The translations under genes were made by a program, and so were the position numbers. The notes under the pieces were generated by a model that was not told where the DNA came from, ran no database searches, and worked only from the letters and a program-made list of their open reading frames with translations. This document shows, one piece after another, positions 1 through 11,036 of a stretch of 64,000 bases of DNA. The first letter of the stretch is position 1. Each line of letters begins with the position of its first letter. The stretch is from Kudoa neothunni (lineage: Eukaryota; Cnidaria): NCBI GenBank assembly GCA_964304625.1, contig OZ199839.1, forward strand, positions 248,001 to 312,000, read 5' to 3'.

Positions 1-142
1 AATTATATGTCATCAAATTATTTTTAGAATATGCAGATTAATTTGTTAGCGTAGACATATTTTTTATAATTTCATCTGTAAAAGATGTGTTTAATATTTG
101 TTCATTTTAACAATATTAAGGCGAACACATAATATACTAGAT

Positions 143-481
143 CAGGGGTTGGCAACCTTTTTGAGTGACGGGCCGAACAGACATACCCTAACCCTAATGT
201 GGACCGTATTAAAGTAATCTACCGAACTTTTAAATTATTCATAATCCAAATATTGGATTTAATTGTAAAAATAAGAATTTATAAAAGTCATTTAAATAAT
301 AAAATTACGTCAAATCAAAAGTATTAAATTCAAATAATTTTCCCTTGAGGTGTGATAAACTCGCGCTAAACTTATGAATGAATAATTTATTGGACTAGAT
401 CAAATAACTTAACATGTACCTATATGCCTTTTTAAAAATACTTTATACTTTTATCGAAATAAGTTTAACGTTATTTTGGCA

Positions 482-512
<31 letters not shown>

Positions 513-689
513 CGGCTTTCTTGTTTAATGAAAATGAATTTTATTCGGCTAAATTGCTTACATCGATAACATATATACATATGGAAAAACGATCTAGATA
601 ACAACTTAATAAATATTTGGGTATTTTAGATATTAAGAAAAATTTTTACGTCAGTCAATGAATCGAGGGCCGTAGGTTGCCGAACCCTA
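143..689. mobile_element. Non-autonomous hAT element with 8-bp target duplication
   Basis: The left end reads CAGGGGTTGGCAACC and the right end, reverse-complemented, reads TAGGGTTCGGCAACC, giving imperfect terminal inverted repeats of the hAT type. An exact 8-bp direct repeat TACTAGAT lies at 135-142 and 690-697, the usual hAT target-site duplication. At 547 bp it has no transposase and must have been mobilised in trans. A (TA)n microsatellite sits inside at about 485-512. The exact duplication suggests a fairly recent insertion. Confidence 0.8.
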
Positions 690-718
690 TACTAGATGAT
701 ACTAATGAATACGCAATA

Positions 719-765
719 TTAACCCTTAACCGATAGCATTGGGCTCCACGAGCCCAAAAATGTGA
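719..765 (+). repeat. piggyBac-type terminal sequence (solo left end)
   Basis: TTAA at 719-722 is followed by CCCTTAACCGATAGCATTGG and then the perfect stem-loop GGGCTC-CAC-GAGCCC. The same order (TTAA, CCCT-rich repeat, G/C hairpin) is found at the ends of the piggyBac elements elsewhere in the window. No matching right end was found nearby, so this is probably a relic. Confidence 0.45.
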
Positions 766-998
766 TAAAATTCGAAAAATTCCATTGTTGAGTGGAGTTT
801 TTATTGAAATTTCACGTAAATTCCTAAAATCGGTTTATTTATGTTCCTGAAAATTTTTTAACAAGTTATTTTTTATTTTTAAACCATATTCAAGTCATAA
901 TTTATTAATCTATATATATCCTTCCTAATATATAAAGCCGTAGTGTCTGTGTGTCTGTCTTTCAGTGTGTATGTTCGCTAATTCATAATCTTTTATAG

Positions 999-1997
999 CA
1001 ACGCTTCCCAATTCATTTTAGTTTCTGGACCCCTACCACTTACGAGAACTACTCCGCGCCCCTTCTCAAAAAAGGGATCTAAAATGGATTTATTTTTAGG
1101 TGGGTAAAATATTTTTATTGAAATAATATTAAAAAGACTAAAACCGCCTATTTTAACAAGGAAATGAATGTGAATAAAATAAATAAAACTGACAATAAAT
1201 TCATTGTTTTGAATTTTTTTTCTTGTCGTATTTGGACAATAATTGGGTCAAAATAGAACTCTTTATGAGATAAAGTTATAACTAAATCGTAGTTTGTAAA
1301 GGTACAAGGTATTAATGTTTTTATGCAAAATAACAGATATGAATAGTTGAGCTTACGAGAAATTTTGGACCTTGTAGTTTAATTATAAATTTAAAAATTT
1401 AATGAGGAAATTAAATATGGGATCCAATCTCGAGTGTACAATTTTAATTTATAGATTTTTTGAGTTCAAATTGACTTTAATTTAAAGTATAAAAATTTAA
1501 ATAACATAACCTTGACACTAATCAAAATTTAATTGTTAATTGCCATATAGTTTCGTTAAACATAATAAATAATACAATTTTTAATAATTAATCAATTTAA
1601 AACCTTTTATATGTCGTTTATCTTTCCCATTAAAAAGTAAATACTTCAAAAATTTTTACGTTGTTCAAATTAAAATTTAAACTAAATAATTTATTTACGA
1701 ATGAAATAGGAATAAGTTATCATTTTTATTTCATATACTAGTAAATAATAAATAGTGGATTGAAAGAATAAATTAATCTTCAGTAAAATTCATCATATGA
1801 CTATTTATTTAACAGCCTTATTTCAGCTTCGTTTGGGAACGAATCATACATGATATATTGTCGAGAGAGATTCTGAATATTTGGAATCGATACATTATGT
1901 ACAAAGCATGCTCAGCCGTCCAATTTTTTTGTTGACTCTACACGTGAGTTCCGGGCCGCCGGTAACTGTCTCGCGGACCCTCAATCGGGAAGCCCTG
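999..1997. mobile_element. Probable degenerate hAT element, about 1 kb
   Basis: The right end, reverse-complemented, reads CAGGGCTTCCCGATTGAGGG, and the left end reads CAACGCTTCCCAATTCA, a diverged inverted match of hAT type. The flanking 8-mers (TTTTATAG and ATTTATGT) match at only five positions, so the target duplication is weak. No transposase reading frame survives inside. The interior is AT-rich and otherwise featureless. Confidence 0.5.
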
Positions 1998-2676
1998 ATT
2001 TATGTCAACAGGAGAATTTAAAAAAATAATTATTGTAATATACAATAATTGCCAATAAAATCTCTCATTTAATCTACTTATCTTTAATTGATTTATAAAA
2101 AATTTCGAACAAAATTAATTTATCCGAATTCTAAATCATGGAATCCTAAGTAAAGAGTAAGACTTAATCTTTAAAGCTCTCATCTCATAAAAATTTTTTG
2201 AAAAATTACTGCTATTAAATTAATAATATAATAATACCAGAATGAAACATCTTGTTTAGAACACTGAGTTGTAGACAATATTTCATATTTAACTTACGCG
2301 CACGCGCGAAAATGCTGGGAGTTTTTATTTACTTATCAGTATATAAATTTAAATTTGTCGTTTACTTATCAGATCTAAAAAGTAAATACTCAATTTCGTA
2401 AATTCCCAACACAATAAAAAGGCGAATTAATAAAATGAACGCAATTAAATTTAAATTGGGTGGATCTATTTCCCACTTAAACTCCACTTCAAACGTAAGC
2501 AGTTATAATATCTCTAGTGAAATAACAAGATATAAAAAAGGCGCTAGATTTATTTTATGTAATCCCACACATTTCGTAACGGATATCGATTGAGCGCGAC
2601 AATCTTTGGTGAAACGTTAAGGGTATTGAGGTTGTTGTGACAATTTCTAATAGATCATTATTGATTAGAATTAAAA

Positions 2677-3262
2677 ATGTCTTCTGACAGTATCGATGAA
2701 AACGATTTTCAATTGAATATACCTACCATACATAGTGGTTCAAAATCACCTCACAAAAGCAGAAAAAACAACCAAAGTGCTTCATCTAGTCCTTATAATG
2801 GAAGCAATAGTGATTCGGCTGACGAGAAAGATTTTCAACGATCCTCAAGTGATTCTATGAGCGAGTTTTCGGATGACGAAGAATTCAAACAACCCAAGAA
2901 AGGTCGAGGAAGGGGGAAACCCAAAGCTTCACAGTCAGCTGCACCAGCTACAAAGAAAGTTGCTGCAAAAAAGGCTCCAGCCAAGAAACAAACGACAGCA
3001 GCAACCAAAGTTACCAAACCTACAATTGCTAATATAACTCCTGTTAGGAATGTGCGAAGAAATGTAGCTTCAAAATGTTTTGACCATAGATGTTTCATAT
3101 TTCACTTAGACTCAATCATATAACGGCTCAGATTGCCCAACGTCGATTCATAAGCCACTTCATGAGACTTTGAAGCTGTATTCTCCGAAGGTGGGGCTTT
3201 CAAGAAGAGGTATTATCTACGTGCCTTATAGCTGCATGGCTAATAATAATTTGATCCGATAG
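2677..3262 (+). CDS. RAD51AP1/NUCKS-like nuclear protein, two exons
   Basis: Exon 1 (2677-3063) and exon 2 (3110-3262) join in phase 0 across a 46-nt GT-AG intron to give 179 aa. The N-terminal half is Ser/Asp/Glu-rich with repeated acidic patches. At about residues 74-83 there is an AT-hook-like basic patch (GRGRGKP), followed by a Lys/Ala-rich, histone H1-like stretch. Exon 2 contains KPLHETLKLYSPKVGLSRR. The GLSR core and nearby KPLH resemble the C-terminal RAD51-binding motif of RAD51AP1, which acts in homologous recombination. A further 22-nt GT-AG intron could be removed at the C-terminus after GLSRR, changing the last residues. The assignment rests on low-complexity composition plus one short motif. 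Any basic chromatin protein is an alternative. Confidence 0.4.
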
Positions 3263-3524
3263 TTTCGACTGAGGGAGAAACGGGATCGCTGTTATTGAGT
3301 GGAAGATTACGTCAAGGATTGTCAAAATTATCCAAGCCGAGGGAGTCCTTACATAAACCAACCTAATTACAACCTATAACTACATCAATCATTAGGATTG
3401 GATTGAAGGAATTTATATATTTTTGATTTGAGACTTTTTTGTAACTTGCCGCGATTAAAACAACTGCATAATGACTAATATAAAAACTAAGTATAGTTTT
3501 TGGCGTGTCAATTAAACAACTAAA

Positions 3525-4396
3525 CTAACTATGTATGGACAACACTATAAGGTATTGAGCGAGGTAATAGGTGATCATGACGGCCTGGTTGGAATAATGG
3601 AAACCTTCAGAGAACATCGAGATGCCAAGTATGGCGTCTGAAATGAAGAACAGGGTTGCTCCTAATTTGGCCCACATGTAGTATGAACGAGATGGCATTG
3701 AATAGCAGTTGTATAGAGTGATTAGAACCATGAAACAGTAGCAGTAGGCCGCCGTTTTAAGATAGGCTTCGCGTATTTTCCTAAATAGTAAAGTTAATTT
3801 AAATTTAGCCAATATATTGTATTGAGCTTGTTAAGCTTTAGAAATTAAATCTTTTAAAATGGTTATACTGTAAGTTATTGATGTTTCTTATCACCAACAT
3901 ACCTAATAACAAAGAAATAGGATGCCAATGATAGGGGAACAAAAATCAGGAGAATGGAACTCCGTGATAAATAAAATGTTTTCGATTGAGTGTAGAATGC
4001 ATAAGCATAGAAACAATGCCCAATTCCAAACGAAATCATTCCCACTAAAAATCTACTCATCTTTTGCCTGCTATCCACAGCCAACAGTCCATCACCAATT
4101 ACACAAAATATCAATGCAACTAAAATCCAATAGGAGAAATCAGTTCGGTAGGTTTTATCTAAAATGGAATTAACTTATTGTAACAATGGATATGTGACGA
4201 TACAAAATAATTTAGTATAGCTAATAAGCACCAAAATAGGAAGACATTTAACTAAAAGGTGAAAATAAGATGTGGCCACATTGTTTATTGGTCGAAAGTT
4301 GAAAAACATGATGATCGCCAATAGAAACCCACATGAACATAACGTATGAGCAAAGTTCTATCGAAAGAAAGTCAATTCATGCATCCAATTAACCAT
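3525..4396 (-). CDS. TMEM86/YhhN-family lysoplasmalogenase
   Basis: Exons in reading order are 4396-4394 (ATG only), 4357-4204, 4158-3903 and 3780-3525. All junctions are in phase and the protein is 222 aa, the usual TMEM86 length. It is a multi-pass membrane protein of the YhhN family, which hydrolyses the vinyl-ether bond of lysoplasmalogens in the ER membrane. Visible family motifs are KCLPI in the first third, a GDGLLA block (family: LGDxLL) at the start of the second, GHCFYAYAF in the middle, and near the C-terminus a SDAILG block and VMITYYLAQYLI. Introns are 36, 45 and 122 nt. The one-codon first exon is the least certain part; the other three exons are solid. Confidence 0.8.
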
Positions 4397-6090
4397 ATTA
4401 CTCCTATATGTGAGGATGTAACTGGAAACAAAATTGATGGACTTAAGGCAAACCACATCCTTTTCAAAAAATATTTATTCACTTAATAGCATTAGAACAG
4501 TAAGACTTATACTTTAATCCGAGTAGAATGCACCAGTAATTTTTTAACGGAGGAGCTAAAGATGTAAAAATGTTATATGTTGTTTATTTGATCTCCATGG
4601 GTGCTTCCCAAAGTATGTAAATAACAATTTAATTAGAGCTTTTCTCAAAGAATAGTATCAACATGGCAACCCTACGTAAAATAATGGTATTGTTTTTTTA
4701 TTCGACTAAAGAGACAAAAATTGATAAACCTTTTTGAATTCTTAACATCGAAGATTCTCTCGCCCATACACACATATTTACATAGACACACCTCTTTAAT
4801 CATCTTTAAATAATTTTAACAATTAAACAAGAAGTCTGCATCGTCTATTGTTTGCATTATTGAGTAATTATTATTATTATTATTCTTATTATTGAATTTA
4901 ACGAATAAAATAATGAAAAATATCTGTTATTTAAATAGATTTCGTAGTGTGGACTCATATGTGTATTTGATTTTATAATTTTTATCTTTCATTTTTCATA
5001 AAACAGGATTCTAAATTTAATTATAGATTCGTTTGGAGATTTCTAAACAGATCTTTAAACTACTATTCTGTCATTCATTAATCTTTTTTTAGTTTGATTT
5101 AACCGGTAGTCGTATAAACTTCAGTTATCCCAACCAACTCGGGACGAAATCATTTCAAGCTGATTTCAATCTATTGCAGAAATCTTGCACACCCATATTG
5201 ACCAATCATATACCAGGTTATCCGCACTGATTTAAGGGCCAAGAATTAATAAATTTGAAAAATCCTTCACATAATAACAAATTAATGGGCTGAACATCTG
5301 ACTTAGTTAGTGTAATTTTCCCTCTAAAACTCGAAGATGAGGGTGATTTAATTTATCTCGAGTGGAAAGAAACCTGAGAAAAAATTAACATAAAAGTGAA
5401 TAATCTCATAGAATAGGATTTGGGCTTGGCTTTTGAACATCCTTCGTCAAACATCGTATTGACGATGACTGCACAATTCTACCCTCAAAACTCTCCTCAA
5501 TTTATCAAAAAATTATTTCCGTGTTCATTTAAGATTAATTTATGTAATGAATTCATTGTTCGTCTTATCAAAGAAAAACCAGGACCATCACTTTTTCCAA
5601 ACGAAAGGTTTTATTTTTTAACCTCTTCCTGCCCAATGTTCATTTAAAATTTAAATGAATTCGAAAAAAATTTCACCTCCATGGAGTTCTATTTTAAATA
5701 TTTTTTCAAAAAGAGTTTTAAAATGTTACACCGATGTTTATCTACTGAAAAAATAAAAATAATTTCAGCAAATTAAAAAATTTAAATACACACTACAAAA
5801 ATTCGAATAGTTCTATTTAAAACAATAAAATTTATTTTTTTGCATAATCGTCATACATTTTATACTTAGTTTTGTTAAAATATAATTTTTCATAGTTTAA
5901 ACGGTCCATATATACATTTGAAAAGTTGAGAAATTAAGTTAATCAAGTTACACAAGGATTTTTGTCGAGAATTTTCTAAAAATATCATTATTAATAATAA
6001 TTTATAATTGTACAATAAACCTATCTCAAGATAAAAAATATATATACTAAAACACCATCTGATGTAAAAATATTAAAAGTTTCAGTTATA
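4397..6090. other. Gene-poor AT-rich stretch
   Basis: No exon chain, RNA gene or terminal repeat pair is convincing here. There is a short (TTA)n tract near 4868-4885. An open stretch at about 5300-5650 has no recognisable motif and no ATG-led frame. Confidence 0.5.
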
Positions 6091-7152
6091 AATATTTGGC
6101 TATTCTTTACAAAACGGGACTACAGTCTGAAACTTTCATCGCGCGCCCGGAAAATAGAAAACTTCAGGAGGAATTTTGATTTGGAGAATATTGATTCCAT
6201 CAATATGATGGAATATGCATTTTTTAGGATTGACACAATTTATACCATCAAAACATTGCAGAATCTTGGTCTAATTTCATCAGAGAAAACGTGTATTTGT
6301 GGGACGATGATGCATCTCATATCAAATAAAAGTTGCCAAGATCTGTTTTTCTTCCGATGCCCGGGTTGTTTGAAGAAGCAAAATCTACGAGTTTGATCAA
6401 TATTTCAGCATTCTAAACTGCCACTGTGGAAACTATTTGTATTTTTCCTCGTAAAAATTCAATTCAGCAAGGTTACCTACGAAGAAATACAAAGGCACGT
6501 CGGAATCCTCTCTTCAAAAGCAATATGTGATTGGTCTGAATTATTAAGGAGTATTATCACATTGAAGATTACTGACGAGAGAAAAAAAATTGGCGATGCA
6601 AATGTCGTTGTCCAGATCGATGAAACTGCGGTGACTAACCGAAAATATAATGTTGGTAGACTGTTAAAAACCCAGCAATATTGGATTGTTGGTGGTATAG
6701 ATGAGGAAGGTGAATGTTTTTTTGAACTGACGAAGAGAAGAAACAGCTCTGTATTGGAAAAAATTATTCTCGATAATGTTGAAGAGAATTCTGTTATCTG
6801 GGCTGATAAATGGAGAGGCTATAATCACCTGAACGATTTAGGATTTTTTCACGATACAGTCTGTCACAAATATTCGTTTATTTCTGGTACTGGTGTACAC
6901 ACAAATAAGATCGAAACTACGTGGGGAGGATTTAAAAGGAAGTACCGAAATATTACAAATAAAAATGAAGAGTCATTATATGACTTCATTTCGGATCATA
7001 TATTCCGTAAAAAATATAGAGGCGTCGAACTTAGCACTTTCTTTAAAGAAATTATGAATAATTATTTATTATAATTTATCGTGTTGTTGTTTCGCGATTT
7101 CCTCCGAAAGTTTCCGACTGTAGTCCCGTTTTGTAAAGAATAGCCAAATATT
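6091..7152 (+). mobile_element. Merlin (IS1595/ISXO2-like) DNA transposon
   Basis: Inverted repeats of about 45 bp bound the element. The left copy contains AATATTTGGCTATTCTTTAC, and the right end carries its reverse complement with almost no mismatches, followed in both by a shared ACAAAACGGGACTACAGTC. The element is about 1.06 kb and contains one transposase frame. I could not see a clean 8-9 bp target duplication. The near-identity of the repeats argues for a young copy. Confidence 0.9.
6205..7074 (+). pseudogene. Merlin transposase (DDE_Tnp_IS1595 family) with one in-frame TGA
   Basis: From ATG 6205 (or an upstream TTG at 6181) one frame runs to the TAA at 7072-7074, interrupted only by TGA at 6394-6396. 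An N-terminal zinc ribbon (CIC near the start, CPGC before the stop) is followed by the DDE core. The first catalytic Asp is in QIDETA, the second in WADKWRGY, and the H-N-x-E motif is in GVHTNKIETTWGG. This is the ISXO2-like transposase fold used by Merlin elements for cut-and-paste transposition. The TGA sits inside an 18-nt GT-AG string (6388-6405), the same size as a real intron in SUCLG2. It may therefore be either a spliced intron or a nonsense change. The family pattern around it (R-x-GSIF-x-x-SKLPL) suits an ancestral Gly codon, so I favour a nonsense change. Confidence 0.85.
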
Positions 7153-8669
7153 TTTGTATATGGAATAGTTTTGAAAATGCAAAGTTTGCACCCAAGTTGG
7201 CGCACATGCGCAAATAATCGATCGATGTAAGCATTTTGATTATATTAAGCCATTCTTTAAAAATCATGTAAGAAGTAAATTTTCGATTGATTTTAAAGAC
7301 CGCAGAAAGTTTTTGTTCGGTTATGATATATATGAACAACATTTTTATTTAATTTAATTTGATAATTATGATTGATAAAGTGTTTTTTGATAATTTTTAA
7401 TTTTTATATAGTTATATATAACTATTTTTATGTAAAATTTTATCACAAGACTATAAACAAAATATTCATATTAAGCTAATTATAGCTTTAAAGCTGACTT
7501 ACATGATTTCTTGTTTGAACTAAAAATGTAAACTATTATTTTAGATAATATTTTTTATTAATTTATTCAAATGGTAACTATTCACCGATGCATTTAGTAT
7601 GAAAATGATAAAAATAACGTCAAGTTACTGCATGAATCGTATTTCACGATATGTAAAAGTGCAAGATTAATTTTTAACATTACGTATGCATTGAGCCACC
7701 CTGAATTATAGAACACCTGTTAGAAAGTCATACTGTTAGCCAATGAGGTAAACTTGGGCCGATCAAAAATTCGACCTACCAAAATTCCAATGCCCAACAG
7801 AAATTTTAGACTAATGCTTTGAAGAAACGTACAAATTATAAATCTCAAAAAACACACCATTAATTTGGCTTATTCAGAATTCGTCGTGGGCCAACAAATA
7901 CTTACTTGCGGGCAAGATTAAGCCTTGGTTCTTGCCCCCAGTCCTAAGGTGGATGAGATCTACCATTAAAACAAAAGTTATAAAATCAATTTATAATATT
8001 TTAAAAATTTTTTTATAAAAATAATTTTTGTATTCAACAATTAGTTTGAAGATAGTTTTCTGGAGACATTACGAAACAATCTCAGGATATTCAGATTAAA
8101 CCATATAAGATAAGTCAGAATGAAGAATGATAAACCTAACACTAATCAATGAAATTTGATTGAAAAAATACTATTATTAATTTATTATACCAAACACATA
8201 TTTTCGTATAATTCATTACTTTAGATTTATTAGGCTTGTCTAATATGCCTAAATATCAGGAGAAAACAGGAAATCCTTTAGGATCAATCCATCTGTTCTT
8301 TTATAAATAAAAAAATAATTGTACTGATTATTTAAAACCATAAAATTTTGTAAATCAACGTTTAATGGATAATTTTGTAAATAACCCCGAAATAATGCAT
8401 TTTAATTTAAAAATACATATTCGTATTTATCGCTCTAAACAATAGAAAATAATATTAAGGAAATTTTAATTATATATAAATTATAATAACTATGGAATTT
8501 AGTTAAAATGTTTGAAAAAAAGCAAATTTTAATATTTCGATCCCCTACGAAACTTGCCGAAAATTAAACCAACTCCATGCATGATTCGAAATATTGTTTC
8601 AACAAATTTGGTACGATAATTGATATTTTGACGATTAATAAAACGTTTAAAGTCTAGATTATTTTTTAG
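7153..8669. other. Gene-poor stretch upstream of SUCLG2
   Basis: AT-rich sequence with no supported exon or repeat. The first exon of SUCLG2, encoding the mitochondrial presequence, should lie here, but none of the ATGs just upstream of 8670 joins in the required phase 2. Confidence 0.4.
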
Positions 8670-10243
8670 AAGTCTTCATCTTCACGAATATCAATGCAAA
8701 GATCTTTTAAAAAATCACGGAGTCAATACTCAACGCTATATGCTAGTGGAAAATAAATTAGACAGTGTTGAGCCAATAAAAGCTCTTTCTGGTGTGTTTT
8801 AATTTGGAACTTTCTAAAATAAATTTCTATTGCAGGAGTTAAAAATTTTGTAGTCAAAGCTCAAATTTTAGCGGGTGGGAGAGGTAAAGGTATTTTCAGC
8901 AATGGCTTTCGAGGTGGCGTTCATTTATGTGACAAGTCTTTTTTCATGTGTATTTCCAATTTGTATAAGAATTGTTTAGCGAGGATGAGGCATTAGCAAT
9001 TGCAAACTCAATGCTTTTCAATACACTTATCACCAAGCAAACCAATAAAGAAGGTATTGTAGTGAACAAAGTAACTCTTCATATTGCATCTAATAATGGT
9101 ATCAAATTAGGTGATGATTGCGGAGTCATTGGGAATAGATTCAGAGAAATATCTTGCCATTTTGTTGGATAGTTCGTCGAATGGTGCTGTGCTAATGGGA
9201 AGTCCAATGGGAGGTATAGATATAGAAGAAGTAGCTGTAAAATATCCTGATTCGATCTTGAAAGTATGAGCTTATTGAAGAGGTTGATTGATTAATAAAT
9301 AAGTGTGTGCTACTTTCAGATAGCTCTTGATATTGTTGATGAAAAAATCACCCAAAAGGCAATTGAGATGGCCAAGTTTCTCGAATTCGATGAAACCCGC
9401 ATCGATCAAGTTGTCCCTGCTTGTCATAATCTTAAGGTATTTATTGGTTTTTAGTGTGCCGAACAAATTGAACGCCTCTACAAATTGTTCAATGAGATAG
9501 ATGCCACACAGATTGAAATCAATCCTTTTGCTGTTGCATCCTGTTCTGGCCAAGGTTTTTTGTCATAAGCGTTGGTTTTATCGTTAACTATGTTGAGTGT
9601 AGTTGTTTGTTTTGATTGTAAAATAAATGTGGATGATAATGCTGAATATCGTCATCCTGATCTGTTTGAAATGGAAGACAAATCCCAGTTGAACAAACTT
9701 GAGGTTCGTGCCAAATCCAAAGGATTGAACTACGTGCTAATGGATGGCAATATTGCTTGTGTGGTTAATGGTGCAGGTCTGGCTATGGCTACAATGGATT
9801 TATTACATTTTTATGGAGCTAAGGCTGCCAACTTTCTTGATCTCGGTGGTAGGATTACTGTGGATGGAGTTGTTGAAGCACTTGAAATAGTTTCCAATGA
9901 CACCAAAGTACATACAAACCTACTCCATAAACAATTGTGTGTAGGTGTTCTATTTGATGGGGTTCACATAGGTTGATAGGATTTTTATCAATATTTTTGG
10001 TGGAATTGTTAATTGTGCAGTGGTTGCTGAGGGAATTATCAAGTTTTATTCTGATAATCCAAATACATCGCTTAAAGTTGTCGTTCGAATCGAAGGTTTT
10101 TTCATGTTGGTCTCTTAATGATACATGAGATTGTAGGCACTCAAGCTGATTTGGCGAAGAGCTTACTTTCCACTTCAAAATTCTCGTCCCATATCACCAT
10201 TGCTAATGATCTAAATGATGCAGCTGAAAAAATCTGTAGTTAA
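8670..10243 (+). CDS. SUCLG2: Succinyl-CoA ligase [GDP-forming] beta subunit, mitochondrial (first exon not found)
   Basis: Exons are 8670-8791, 8836-8935, 8980-9110, 9139-9263, 9320-9436, 9455-9554, 9603-9907, 9972-10095 and 10137-10243, all phase-consistent. The protein is the GTP-type beta subunit of the TCA-cycle enzyme that makes succinate and GTP from succinyl-CoA, acting with an alpha subunit in the mitochondrial matrix. Evidence runs from the ATP-grasp start ([23 protein letters not shown]), through [14 protein letters not shown] and [19 protein letters not shown], to [13 protein letters not shown] and the C-terminal [16 protein letters not shown] and GGIVNC separate it from SUCLA2. 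Introns are 44, 44, 28, 56, 18, 48, 64 and 41 nt. One oddity is LDLGGR where the family has LDLGGG. The N-terminal presequence exon is unresolved. Confidence 0.93.
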
Positions 10244-10309
10244 CCATTGGTTCATTACACAATTTCCTTGATATATATTCGTGTTATTTTTTCTATTTAA
10301 GAATAATTT

Positions 10310-10315
10310 AATAAA
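10310..10315 (+). terminator. Probable polyadenylation signal of SUCLG2
   Basis: AATAAA lies 67 nt after the SUCLG2 stop codon in an AT-rich 3' region. The position fits, but AATAAA is frequent by chance in DNA this AT-rich. Confidence 0.4.
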
Positions 10316-11036
10316 AGACAATCTTTTAAGATATTTGTGTTAATACTATTTGTACTCAACTGTGTTATCCTTTTAGGTCATTTTGGTTTATTCTGCCTAC
10401 ACGTTAGAGGTTACTTTAAAATTTAACAATATTTATTCACGACAAAATAAATCTTAATAACAAATAGTAATAATTAACTTATTTAAACAAGTTAGAATAA
10501 ACTAAAAAATTGTGAAGGTCTTGTTTATTGGTTATAAATTGTAAATTGTAAATTATAACTTATAATTTATAATTAAGGTTATATCAATTTGTCCAAATCG
10601 TATAATTTTTAAGATATTTTTGGTTTTAATAAAGTAAAATTTTATAATAAACTCTTAAAACTTTGTTTGCTACCGAATTCATGCGTCTGTCACAACAATT
10701 GTTGGTTATTTCATGGCAGTGTCTATTGGCTCAGCAGATTAACATCGTGTGTTTTTTAAATTCACTTTAAGTTGATATATCATTAAATTTAACATTATAA
10801 ATAATATTTCAGTGATAAATGTATTTAGCAATTAGGTTTCATTGAAGAATACGTAGGAGGACCTTATTTAGAGAAGGATAGCATCAAGAATTTTACGGTT
10901 AAACTTATGAAACGTTTTACCCTCACATAGAATGTTATATTTTTGAATCAAAGAATTCGTCAAGTTTAATCTTTCATAAAAATTTAAAATTCATATTTAC
11001 ATGTTCTGATGACTTAAATTTGTGTTATATTGACCC

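Noticed and set aside
5420-5647. 75-codon open frame on the plus strand
   Set aside because: It starts at TTG, has no motif, and no exon chain connects to it.
9945-9961. A 17-nt micro-exon in SUCLG2 between 37- and 18-nt introns
   Set aside because: A single 64-nt intron (9908-9971) joins AAA to GTT in phase 0 and restores [12 protein letters not shown], which matches the family exactly.
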